From positions 124,001-188,000 of the forward strand of contig JADGAZ010000001.1 in NCBI GenBank assembly GCA_015231755.1: DNA of 64,000 nt. The letters are read 5' to 3'. The translations under genes were made by a program, and so were the position numbers. Every line of letters begins with the position of its first letter. Positions within the stretch are counted from its first letter, which is position 1. Of the stretch, positions 43,556-51,633 are shown in pieces. Under the pieces are notes generated by a model. The model was not told where the DNA came from. It saw only the letters and a program-made list of their open reading frames with translations, and did no database searches. The DNA is from Magnetococcales bacterium. GTDB lineage: Bacteria > Pseudomonadota > Magnetococcia > Magnetococcales > Magnetaquicoccaceae.

Positions 43556-44136
43556 GCGGGTTTGGCTTCTTTCGTAACGCTGTCGAATGGTATGTCCGAT
43601 GGTTGTTAATCTAACAGATTGTCGGGTGTGATGCGAGTCCGTATTGCGTGACAGGGATTTTTTTCACGCATGGGACCAGAGGTGATTTTATATGCTTATA
43701 AACATTCACAATTATTTTTTGATGGGGGTATTTTCCTCTTTGTTTTTGTAAGGTTTTTGAATTTTTCGATTCCTTTAGAAATAGTATAAAATAGATAATA
43801 GCATAAAAAAATTATAACAACACGTTTTTTATTATTTTTTTATGAATAAAAATAAATGAGAAAAACTCATGTCAAACTTTGATTTTTTTGTGTGTTGTGT
43901 AGAAAAGAGATTGACCCCGCGTGATTCATGGTCTTATGCTGCATCGCGAAGAAGGATTAATGCAATGCAGGACCACTCTCAAATCCGGGGGGAGATGGGG
44001 GGTGTGGGATTCGTTTCTGGGAAGGTGGAGGTGTGCCGTGGAGCTGATCCGCAGGGATGTTTCCAATGGGGTACCGTTCGGCTGTTGGTCGAAGGTCCGG
44101 GGCAGGTCGCCCCTTGTCGCCCGAGATGAGGGGAAA
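43556..44136. other. AT-rich intergenic region
   Basis: From about 43,640 to 43,910 the sequence is strikingly AT-rich, with poly-A and poly-T runs, a TATAAA near 43787 and a small ATGAG-AAAAA-CTCAT hairpin near 43856. The rest (43,910-44,136) is GC-rich and open in more than one frame. I see no convincing gene in it. Confidence 0.5.
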
Positions 44137-44364
44137 ATGGAAACCGAGACCGAATTGCCGATGGGATTGACCCCCGATTTCTTGCTCGGTTTGTTCCAGT
44201 ATCACATGAGCTGGTTGAGTCGGGTTTCCGGCGTCACCGAAGACGAGGCGAAAAGACGGGTGGTGGTGTTGCTGAAGTCGGGCCGGATCGGTTACATGGA
44301 CGAGGCCGGCAACAAGCGCACCTTGCCCAGCGATGCGATTCATTGGGTGAACCGTCACGCCTGA
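44137..44364 (+). CDS. Small uncharacterised protein (75 residues)
   Basis: The ATG at 44137 follows a GAGGGGAA site. The product reads MGLTPDFLLGLFQYHMSWLSRVSGVTEDEAKRRVVVLLKSGRIGYMDEAGNKRTL from residue 9 on, an ordinary helical globular sequence ending in a small beta-like part. There is no recognised family. It ends 21 bases from the stop of the convergent GspE-like gene. Codon use is host-like and the charged, well-structured sequence supports translation. Confidence 0.6.
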   Translation: METETELPMGLTPDFLLGLFQYHMSWLSRVSGVTEDEAKRRVVVLLKSGRIGYMDEAGNKRTLPSDAIHWVNRHA

Positions 44365-44385
44365 CCCTTTGTGGGGTATGGATTT

Positions 44386-46233
44386 TCAGCTCAATACATC
44401 CAGATGGGCGGTGGCTTCGCTCAAGGGGATGGTCCCCGCCAGAACCTTGCCGATTCCGCTGGCGATCAGGGGTAGAAAGCCCTGGGTTCTGGCGGCGGCC
44501 CGTAGCGCGGAGGCGCTTTCGCGACGGGCGATCATGCCCCGCAGTTCGTCGTCGATGGGCAGAAATTCATGGAGCACGGTACGTCCCTTGAATCCGGTGC
44601 GGTTGCAATCCCCGCATCCCACGGGATGCCACAGGGTGGTCGGTGTGGGGCCGTTCCACCCCATGGAGAGCAGCCATTGCTGTTCTTCCGGGGTGATGGG
44701 AGCCGGACGGCGGCAGTGGAGGCACAAGAGTCGAGCCAGTCTTTGGGCGATTACCAAGGTTATTGCTGAAGAGAGCAGATAAGGCTCCACCCCCATATCC
44801 AGCAGTCGGGCCACGGCCCCCGGGGCGTCGTTGGTATGGAGGGTGGTGAGCACCAGATGGCCGGTGAGGGCGGCCTGAACCGCGATGCGGGCGGTTTCTC
44901 CATCCCGGATCTCCCCCACCATGATCACGTCCGGATCGTGGCGCAGAAAGTGTCGCAAGGCCCGGGCAAAGGTGAAATCGATTTTCTCATGTACCCTGAC
45001 CTGGGTGATGCCGTCCATCTTGACCTCCACGGGATCTTCCACGGTAAGGATGTGGCGGTTGCCCTGGGAGAGAATGTAATCCAGCGCCGCCCGCAAGGTG
45101 GTGGATTTGCCGCTGCCCGTGGGGCCGGTGAGCAGAATCAGGCCGTGGGGCAGGCGTAACGCCCGGCGCAGTTGTTCCCGGTCTGGGGTGTCGAAGCCCA
45201 GTTCCTCCAGTTTGACGATGCCTACTTGCATATCCAGCAGCCGCAACACCACCGCTTCCCCCCGCACCGCAGGGAGTACCGATACCCGCAGATCCAGCTC
45301 CCGGTCCGCCAGACGGGCGCGGATGGCTCCATCCTGGGGCAGACGACGCTCGGAAATATCCAGACCCGCCAGCACCTTGATGCGTGACACCACGTGTCCG
45401 GCCAGATTGAGGGGGATGGTCGTCTGGGGTTGGATGGCGCCGTCCAGGCGGAAATCCACCCGCATGGCCCGGGAGTCGGGCACCAGATGGATGTCGCTGG
45501 CTTTCATGCGGGCCGCGGCCAGCAATATCCGGTTGATCAGGGTGGTGGCGTCGGATCCTGAGATGGCCGGTTCCCCCTTGTCGAGGGCACCCCGCAGATC
45601 CAGTTCTTCGGACAGGGTGTGCTCTTGGCGTCCTTTCGGCCCCCCGTACCACAGGTCGATGGCCTGGAGAATGGTGGAGGCGGGAGCGACGCCCACCCGC
45701 ACCGGATGATCCATGAAAGCCGTGGCCTCTTCGATGTCGATGCGCCGAGGATCGGTTGTGGCCAGCAGCAGCACGCCTCCTTGAAAACGGGCCGGAAAGG
45801 CCCGCCAGGAAAGGGCGGTTTGGGCATCGAGACGCCGGGTTGCGGTGCTGTCGGCGGTTTCGGGCTTGAAGGCGAAAAAGGAGAGTCGGGAAACCGCCGC
45901 CAGTCCCATGGCCAGGGCCACTTCTCCCAAAGAGCCGGACTCCACCAGGGCGTCGGCCAAAGAGAGGTCGTTGCGGGTGCGTTTGCGTTCTTTGGCGTTT
46001 TTCATCTCCTCCGGGGAGATGAGTTGGGTCTGGGTCAGAAACTGGACCAGCCCGACCTCCTCTTCGGTGAGGGGGTGACCCAACAGACGGGCCAAGGTGC
46101 GGGGTTCCACCAGATCATGGCGCGCCAGATGATCCCGCAATCCTTGATATCGGGGTTCGGAGAGCAGGCGCTGATCGCTGGGAGGCGGCGTGGGGGTGCG
46201 GACAGGATGGGTGGCGTCGTTTCCCTGGCTCAT
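44386..46233 (-). CDS. GspE/PilB-type secretion ATPase
   Basis: A 615-residue type II secretion / type IV pilus assembly ATPase. An N-terminal GspE_N-like domain (about residues 35-200) is followed by DIHLVPDSRAMRVDFRLDG, Walker A GPTGSGKSTT, the Asp box VEDPVE, Walker B IMVGEIRDGETA, the His box HLVLTTLHTNDA, and a zinc-binding CLHC...CGDC region. It powers pilus or pseudopilus assembly at the inner membrane. No gspF/pilC or prepilin is adjacent, so the system it serves cannot be told. The N-terminal domain is only loosely conserved. Confidence 0.9.
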   Translation of the reverse strand: MSQGNDATHPVRTPTPPPSDQRLLSEPRYQGLRDHLARHDLVEPRTLARLLGHPLTEEEVGLVQFLTQTQLISPEEMKNAKERKRTRNDLSLADALVESGSLGEVALAMGLAAVSRLSFFAFKPETADSTATRRLDAQTALSWRAFPARFQGGVLLLATTDPRRIDIEEATAFMDHPVRVGVAPASTILQAIDLWYGGPKGRQEHTLSEELDLRGALDKGEPAISGSDATTLINRILLAAARMKASDIHLVPDSRAMRVDFRLDGAIQPQTTIPLNLAGHVVSRIKVLAGLDISERRLPQDGAIRARLADRELDLRVSVLPAVRGEAVVLRLLDMQVGIVKLEELGFDTPDREQLRRALRLPHGLILLTGPTGSGKSTTLRAALDYILSQGNRHILTVEDPVEVKMDGITQVRVHEKIDFTFARALRHFLRHDPDVIMVGEIRDGETARIAVQAALTGHLVLTTLHTNDAPGAVARLLDMGVEPYLLSSAITLVIAQRLARLLCLHCRRPAPITPEEQQWLLSMGWNGPTPTTLWHPVGCGDCNRTGFKGRTVLHEFLPIDDELRGMIARRESASALRAAARTQGFLPLIASGIGKVLAGTIPLSEATAHLDVLS

Positions 46234-46385
46234 GCTGGCCTGCTGAGGGGAAGCGGTCGATCCGGATGGAAAATTCTGTCTTGTTTGGGCATTTGTCTTT
46301 AGACTGTTTTGGCAAGGGAGTGGAGCGATCCGTCCCGATGGATGGGTGGTTATTGTGTGAGCACGAAAAGATTATCATTTATGGA

Positions 46386-47054
46386 ATGGGTGGTTCAATG
46401 AAGAATGGTCCAGGTGTCGCCCGCCCGGATCCGGATGGGCTTTTGGGGGTGGATTGGGGGGCCGGGGTGGCGCGTTGGGGAGGCGAGGCGGCCTATCGGA
46501 AGGCGTTGCTCGGTTTTGTGCGTCGTCATGCCCAGGATGGGGCGTTGGTCCGTGGGGCCGTGGAACGGGGGGATCGGGAGGGGGCCAGGGGCGTGGTCCA
46601 CGCGATCAAGGGGGGAGCGGCCGCCGTGGCGGCGGTCGGGTTGGAAAAAGCGGCCCGGGAGTTGGAATCGGCGTTGAATGTCGATATGATCACCACCGAG
46701 TGCTCCCCCGAGGGGCTTGCTTTCCGGATCGCGGCGTTCGAGTCGGCCTTGCTTGGCATGGTCGGAGCGTCGGGGGGGTGGAGGCGGCATGAGGCGGCAA
46801 TCAGGGAGTCGGAGCGGTGCGGGGGGAGCGTGCCGAATCCGTTGGATCGGGAGGCGAACGTGGGGATCGGAGAGATGATCGATCGTTTGAGGTTGGGACG
46901 GATCCAGGGGGTGGAGGAGGGATTGTGCGCGTTGAGCGGTGCGGGTGTGGTCTCCCGGGTCGATCTGGCGCGCTGGCTGGAAATGTTGGAGGATCTGGAA
47001 TTGGAATCCCTCCTGGTGGCGTTGCGACGGATCAATCCGGGAGGGTCATCTTGA
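46386..47054 (+). CDS. Histidine phosphotransfer (HPt) domain protein
   Basis: A 222-residue protein (a second start, ATG 46398, is possible). The HPt domain covers about residues 20-125, with phosphoacceptor His72 in VVHAIKGGAAAVAAVGLEKAARELESAL. The C-terminal half is a second helical region (RLRLGRIQGVEEGLCALSG) without a His of the same type. HPt proteins relay phosphate between hybrid kinases and regulators. Its TGA overlaps the TTG start of the next gene, a receiver-kinase, which is the likely partner. Confidence 0.8.
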   Translation: MGGSMKNGPGVARPDPDGLLGVDWGAGVARWGGEAAYRKALLGFVRRHAQDGALVRGAVERGDREGARGVVHAIKGGAAAVAAVGLEKAARELESALNVDMITTECSPEGLAFRIAAFESALLGMVGASGGWRRHEAAIRESERCGGSVPNPLDREANVGIGEMIDRLRLGRIQGVEEGLCALSGAGVVSRVDLARWLEMLEDLELESLLVALRRINPGGSS

Positions 47055-48196
47055 ACAGGCGCCACACGATCTTGCTGGTGGATGACGAAGCCACCAATCT
47101 GCAACTGTTGCGGGAGATTTTATGGTCCGAACACGATCTGGTGTTCGCCAAGAGCGGTCCGGCGGCTTTGGAGTTGGCGGCTGCCTCCCCCCAACCGGAT
47201 TTGATTCTGTTGGATATCCTGTTGCCGGGTCTGGATGGCTACGGGGTGTGCGAGCGGCTCAAGGCCGATCCTCGCACCAGCGCTATTCCGGTGATCTTCG
47301 TGACCGTGCGCACCAGCGAGGAGGATGAAACCCGGGGGTTGGATCTGGGAGCGGTGGACTATCTCACCAAGCCGGTGAGCGGACCCATCGTGCGGGCCCG
47401 GGTGCGGACCCATCTGGCGTTGCGTCAGGCGCAGCGGGAACTGGAACGGCGCAATGCGGAACTCAAGGAGGCCGCCTTGCAACGGGAAGTGGTGGATCAG
47501 ATTTTGCGCCATGATCTCAAGAGTCCCCTGAACGCCATCGTGGCGGCACCGGAGATTTTGTTGCACGAATTGCAGCTTTCCAGCCATCAGGAAAAGTTGC
47601 TGCGCATGGTGGCCGAATCCGGGTATTTGTTGCTCGAACAGATCAACCGTACCCTGGATCTGTACAAGATGGAACGGGGCGACTACGTTTACGAGCCGGT
47701 GGCTGTGGATCTGGTGGAGTTGTTGGAAGGCATTCGTCTCGAAATCGTGGATGCATTGCGGCAACGTTGTTTGCGATTCGAGGTGCGCCTGGGAGAAAAA
47801 GTGCTGGAACGCAATGGGGAACAACGGTTCATGGTGGCGGGAGATCCGTTGTTGCTGCGGGCCATGGTGTCGAATCTGATCCGCAACGCCGTGGAAGCCG
47901 CGACTGCCGAAGGGGTGGTATGGGTCTCGCTGGAGCGTCGGGAACCTTGGAATGTGATCGGCGTGGGCAATCCCGGGGAGGTGGCTTTGGAAATTCGTGA
48001 GCGATTTTTCAATAAATTTTCAACATTTGGCAAAAAACGCGGCACTGGACTGGGGACCTATTCCGCCCGGCTCATCGCCTTGACTCTGGGGGGATCCATC
48101 CGCCTGGATCTCTCCCGACCCGGTTGGACCCTGGTGGAAACCATTCTGCCCATGCACGACCTGGATCGGGTTGTTCCGCCAACAAGGTCGGTGTGA
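47051..48196 (+). CDS. Response regulator fused to a soluble histidine kinase
   Basis: A 381-residue cytosolic protein. The receiver domain has DDEATN, phosphoacceptor Asp55 (LILLDILLPG) and Lys108 (LTKP). A coiled linker and a HisKA domain with His154 in ILRHDLKSPLNAI follow. The HATPase has N box VSNLIRNAVEAA and GTGLGTYSARLIA, but the usual D-x-G-x-G is reduced to GVGNPGE. The domain order (receiver before kinase) implies the kinase is controlled by an upstream phosphodonor, probably the coupled HPt protein. The TTG start at 47051 has a GGGAGGG site and overlaps the upstream stop. Confidence 0.88.
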   Translation: MNRRHTILLVDDEATNLQLLREILWSEHDLVFAKSGPAALELAAASPQPDLILLDILLPGLDGYGVCERLKADPRTSAIPVIFVTVRTSEEDETRGLDLGAVDYLTKPVSGPIVRARVRTHLALRQAQRELERRNAELKEAALQREVVDQILRHDLKSPLNAIVAAPEILLHELQLSSHQEKLLRMVAESGYLLLEQINRTLDLYKMERGDYVYEPVAVDLVELLEGIRLEIVDALRQRCLRFEVRLGEKVLERNGEQRFMVAGDPLLLRAMVSNLIRNAVEAATAEGVVWVSLERREPWNVIGVGNPGEVALEIRERFFNKFSTFGKKRGTGLGTYSARLIALTLGGSIRLDLSRPGWTLVETILPMHDLDRVVPPTRSV

Positions 48197-48346
48197 AGGG
48201 ATGAAAATCTTGTTTACCTGGGGTGGTGATTGTGTTATATATATAGTCTGAGTCGGCAGTCGTATCGAGAGCAAAGCCTTACCCGCATGCTGAAGGATCG
48301 TTCTGCCAAAATGTTTAGCAACCATCAGGAGTGAAGTGAGAGTACC

Positions 48347-48559
48347 ATGGCAGATCGTGAGACTGGAACCGTCAAGTGGTTCAACGAAGGTAAGGGGTTT
48401 GGCTTCATCGAGCGTGCTGGCGGCAAGGGGGACATCTTCGTCCACTTCAGCGCCATTTCCGGCAGCGGATTCCGTACCCTGGCCGAAGGTCAGCGGGTGG
48501 AGTTCAATGTCGTCGCCGGTGACAAGGGTCCCAAGGCGGAAAACGTCGTGACCCTGTAA
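48347..48559 (+). CDS. cspA: Cold-shock family RNA chaperone
   Basis: A 70-residue CSD protein with both RNA-binding motifs: [14 protein letters not shown] (RNP1) and DIFVHFSAI (RNP2). It keeps RNA single-stranded at low temperature or acts as an antiterminator. The upstream ~150 bases are AT-rich around a TTATATATATA stretch (48235-48245), which probably holds the -10, and leave a leader of about 100 bases, a common place for cold-shock mRNA thermosensing; no fold was tested. Confidence 0.95.
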   Translation: MADRETGTVKWFNEGKGFGFIERAGGKGDIFVHFSAISGSGFRTLAEGQRVEFNVVAGDKGPKAENVVTL

Positions 48560-48894
48560 GCTTTGCGGGTGACCGGCGGGATTCGGTTCTGAGGTCTTGT
48601 CGGTCACCTTGCGTTTTGAATCCGGATGGGCCGCAAGCAGGCGGTGATATATTTTTTGAGGGTCATATAGTTGACTGGTTGGTTTTTTAAGGGATTGGCC
48701 TCCTTTTGAATCGGCTTGTAAACAACTCTTTACGCGAGCATGGGCAAAACGGTATGATCAATCGCAGTTGAAATGGGGTGGTGTGCGGTTGTTGAAGGTG
48801 CGGGTTTCCGGTCATGATGTGATTTTTTTGTTTCAATACGGATGGGGATCAATCGGGCCGTGTCCGCCCGGCACCAAAAAATAAAGGGGGTGTG
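48560..48894. other. Intergenic region after the cold-shock gene
   Basis: It holds a terminator-like hairpin at 48568-48608 and otherwise mixed sequence with several T-rich runs. I see no gene and no convincing -35/-10 pair for msrB. Confidence 0.5.
48568..48608 (+). terminator. Terminator-like hairpin after the cold-shock gene
   Basis: GGTGACCG (48568-48575) pairs with CGGTCACC (48601-48608) across a 25-base loop and is followed by TTGCGTTTT. The T-tract is weak. Confidence 0.35.
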
Positions 48895-49296
48895 ATGAGT
48901 CGCAATCGTGAGCAAACCGAGGAGGAGTGGCGTCGGTCTCTTGCCCCTGAGCGCTACGAGGTGTTGCGGTGCGAGGGAACCGAACATCCCTTTTCCAGTC
49001 CCCTCAATGGGGAGCGCCGCCCCGGACGTTTCGTGTGTGCCGGATGCGAACAGGAACTGTTCACCGCCTCCATGAAATACGACAGCGGCACGGGCTGGCC
49101 CAGTTTCTTCCAGTCCATTCCCGGGGCTTTGGAGACCCGTACCGACTACAAGTTGTTCATCCCCCGCATTGAATACCACTGCGCGGCCTGTGGGGGGCAT
49201 CAGGGACATGTGTTCAACGATCCGGGGTCGCCATCGGGAAAACGTTATTGCAACAACGGGTTGGCGCTGATGTTCGTGCCGGAGGAGGCGGGTTGA
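48895..49296 (+). CDS. msrB: Peptide-methionine (R)-S-oxide reductase MsrB
   Basis: A 133-residue MsrB that repairs R-methionine sulfoxide. Zinc-binding CAGC and CAAC pairs, SGTGWPSFFQSI, GGHQGHVFNDP and the catalytic Cys in RYCNNGLALMF are present. The family usually has RYCINS here, so N-N-G is a small deviation. The ATG at 48895 is preferred over the GTG three bases earlier. The gene is coupled to the FecR-like gene by a TTGA overlap. Confidence 0.93.
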   Translation: MSRNREQTEEEWRRSLAPERYEVLRCEGTEHPFSSPLNGERRPGRFVCAGCEQELFTASMKYDSGTGWPSFFQSIPGALETRTDYKLFIPRIEYHCAACGGHQGHVFNDPGSPSGKRYCNNGLALMFVPEEAG

Positions 49297-50009
49297 ACGG
49301 TCGGGATTGTTCGAGGCGGCTTTTTTTGTTGCAGGGCGTGCTTTTGGGGGTGGCCTTGGGACAGGGGGGATGCGCGCCGTTGCCGATTCGCCAGGGGGTG
49401 CGGCGGATCGAAGGGGAGGCTCGCCTGGATGGGGGACCGTTGGGAGTCGATGGCCTGGTTCGACCCGGGGATACGGTGACCACCGGACCCAAGGGTCGGA
49501 TGGTGCTGGTGATGGGTGAGGATGCTTTTTTGCTGGGGGAGAATACGGTTCTTTCCTTTCACGCCGAGACGCTTGCAACCCCCACACCCACCCCGGAGCC
49601 GGAATCCCGCTCCACCCCGCAGAAACCAGCGCAAGCGGATCCGATGTCCAGGACAACGGGTTTCACCCTGCGCTCCGGTCGCGCCTTGTCGGTGTTCGGC
49701 GCCGGCTCCCGGACCTTGATCACTCCCACCGCCACCATTGGGATTCGGGGTACCGGTTTGTTTCTGCATGTGGCCCCGGAGCAGGATTACCTGTGTTTGT
49801 GTTACGGTCGGGTGGACATCCGCATGCATGCCTCCCCCCGCGTCGCCGAAACCCTGGAAGCCCGTCATCATTCGGCCCGTTATCTCTCCCCGGACGCCTC
49901 GATCCGCAAAGGCCCCATGATCAACCATACCGACGAGGAGCTTTTCATGCTCGAAGCCCTGGTCAACCGTCGACCCCCGTTTGCCGAGGATGGCAAGACC
50001 GGGTATTGA
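49293..50009 (+). CDS. Tat-exported FecR-domain lipoprotein
   Basis: A 238-residue protein starting at a TTG that overlaps the msrB stop and has a GGAGGAGG site. The N-terminus contains SRRLFLL, a twin-arginine motif, then a hydrophobic run ending in a lipobox (GQGGC), so the mature protein should be a lipoprotein exported by Tat. The body is FecR-like: VDGLVRPGDTVTTGPKGRMVLVM, LRSGRALSVFG, and TPTATIGIRGTGLFL. FecR domains usually sense or stabilise envelope components, though no sigma factor or receptor is present here. A Pro/Thr-rich linker (about residues 105-125) splits the domain. Confidence 0.8.
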   Translation: MNGRDCSRRLFLLQGVLLGVALGQGGCAPLPIRQGVRRIEGEARLDGGPLGVDGLVRPGDTVTTGPKGRMVLVMGEDAFLLGENTVLSFHAETLATPTPTPEPESRSTPQKPAQADPMSRTTGFTLRSGRALSVFGAGSRTLITPTATIGIRGTGLFLHVAPEQDYLCLCYGRVDIRMHASPRVAETLEARHHSARYLSPDASIRKGPMINHTDEELFMLEALVNRRPPFAEDGKTGY

Positions 50010-50175
50010 CCCTGTGGGACGTTGCGCCATCTTGATCCGGGGGGTGCCCCTGTGAGAAGATCGTTCAAAGATGATCTTGAAATCAGGACCTGCTGTGTAT
50101 GGGTATGGTAGATGACAGCCCCTCAGGCCGGATTCGACTGTACTGCCGACCGTATGAGACCACCAGGGGACAGGC

Positions 50176-50556
50176 ATGTATGAAGAACGGGAAAGACCGG
50201 TTGCCTCTTCGCGACGGCGGCATGAGCGGGTTTGGTTCCGGTACAAGGCTGAACTGGTGCTGTCCGGGGGGCATGCGGTTTCCGGGACCACCCAGGATCT
50301 CTCCTTGAAAGGTCTTTTCCTGATCACCGCCGGTCAACCTGCCGGGGTTGCGGTCGGTGATACCGGCACCCTCCGGTTTTCCGTGCTCAATCTCCGCAAG
50401 GAGTTCTCGTGTCGGGTGGTCCACCTCCAGTCCAATGGCATGGGTCTGGAAGTTCAAGACTCCGATGAGTCCCTCGAAACCGTGTTGACCGATCTCCAGG
50501 CTGGAGATGTCGCCAGCCCCGTTCCTCCAGGCTCCTCCGACTCAAGGGTAACGTGA
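50176..50556 (+). CDS. PilZ domain protein
   Basis: A 126-residue protein that is almost only a PilZ domain. The N-terminal RRRHERVWF gives the RxxxR motif and TQDLSLKGLFL the (D/N)xSxxG motif, so c-di-GMP binding is likely. It ends in a disordered Pro/Ser tail. The stop overlaps the start of a second PilZ gene (TGATG). The pair look like a duplication. Confidence 0.85.
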   Translation: MYEERERPVASSRRRHERVWFRYKAELVLSGGHAVSGTTQDLSLKGLFLITAGQPAGVAVGDTGTLRFSVLNLRKEFSCRVVHLQSNGMGLEVQDSDESLETVLTDLQAGDVASPVPPGSSDSRVT

Positions 50557-50957
50557 TGAAATCCCATTCGTTTGGCCCGAAATTCCAAGCGGGCGCTACG
50601 GCATCCCGGAGCAATCGCTTCCAGAAACCTTCCAATCAGCGGCGTCACGAACGCTATGGCATGCAGTTTCCGGTCACCCTCAGCCTCGATGATGGAGAAA
50701 CGCTGCAAGGATACTCGGAGGATGTCAGCCTGACCGGCTTTTTTGTCGTCATGCGCCCCGGAAGCGTCGTCTATGTGGACCGGTGCGGCAAGGGGACCAT
50801 CCAACTTGGCAAGGATCAATACACCTTCCAATGCCGCGTGACCCGCCAGACCCCCACCGGAGTCGGCGTGCTGCTCACCAAGGATTGTGCCATCCTGGGT
50901 TATGCCATCACCAACTACGTCTTCAATGAAATGTCCTCGACCCATTTGGGTTCTTAG
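50556..50957 (+). CDS. PilZ domain protein, second of a coupled pair
   Basis: A 133-residue protein with a basic, Gln/Ser-rich N-terminal tail and a PilZ domain: RRHERYGMQF (RxxxR) and SEDVSLTGFFVVM (DxSxxG). It differs clearly from its upstream neighbour outside the motifs, so any duplication is old. The ATG overlaps the upstream stop by one base. Binding partners are unknown. This is the last host-like gene before the glycan island. Confidence 0.85.
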   Translation: MKSHSFGPKFQAGATASRSNRFQKPSNQRRHERYGMQFPVTLSLDDGETLQGYSEDVSLTGFFVVMRPGSVVYVDRCGKGTIQLGKDQYTFQCRVTRQTPTGVGVLLTKDCAILGYAITNYVFNEMSSTHLGS

Positions 50958-51633
50958 GTCGTGTTGACATTGGATCCATGTCCTGTCTCCCAGGAGGTGA
51001 TGCTATCAGCCTTTTGATAAAATTTAAATCATTTGGTATGCTGTTGCCATTGAACCTGACAGGAGGGAGAGATGGCGCTGGGCAGATGGGTGGGAAATAG
51101 AAGGAGAGAAACGGTTTTATCAACGGACTGTTAGGGTTGGTTTCCATCCATCCTACCAGAAACGTCAGATTAAGCCTTGCCTATTACAGATCCTGGGGGA
51201 CAAGCTCAAATTGGACATCCTGGCTACTCATTTCAATGAAGGCAGCCAAACTGGTGTTCGGCATCCTGGATTTTCGATTCTACGCCCTGGCGGATGGTGT
51301 CTGGGAAGTCTGTGCCCGATATCCAAAGCGTGGACCGATCTCGGCAGCGTCAGAGAGCAGCAAGATGGCCTTCGATTTTGGGTGAAAATTTTTGGGGAAA
51401 GTCCTGAATTTAAGCTCTTGACTTCTTTGCCCTAAAGGTGCTAATATCGTGCTGTTCCTGGTGGATTTTTGGGCTTTTTCTGAGGGAAGCGTATCTGGAG
51501 TGATTCTGGTACGCTTCCCTCAGAAAAAGCTTGATGTTGGCAGAACCGGATCAGATAATTTTTTTTACCATTTTTACCGGAAGATCTTATGTTATTAGTT
51601 TGTTGTGAACAAACATGAAGAAAAGGATTGAAG
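50958..51633. other. Left boundary of the glycan island, with a decayed reading frame
   Basis: From about 51,027 to 51,434 one + frame is open and protein-like (e.g. KRFYQRTVRVGFHPSYQ, LDILATHFNEGSQTGVRHPGFS) but has no start codon or ribosome-binding site before 51211. I do not recognise the family. It may be the end of a truncated gene. A perfect inverted repeat follows at 51473-51530. GC content falls from this point on. Confidence 0.4.
51473..51530. terminator. Perfect 21 bp inverted repeat, bidirectional terminator
   Basis: The arms 51473-51493 and 51510-51530 are exact reverse complements, with a 16-base loop. The outer part of the stem is GCTTTTTC on the left arm and GAAAAAGC on the right. 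The T and A runs inside the stem fit a bidirectional intrinsic terminator insulating the glycan genes. A mobile-element end is the alternative. Confidence 0.6.

Noticed and set aside
43869-44129. 86-codon + frame and the 5' extension of the 44137 gene
   Set aside because: Composition is unlike a folded protein and the two frames overlap; only the part from 44137 has a ribosome-binding site and protein-like sequence.
48197-48346. A defined sigma-70 promoter for the cold-shock gene
   Set aside because: TTGTTT (48210) and the TATATA run are about 20 bases apart, outside the usual range; only the -10 region is plausible.
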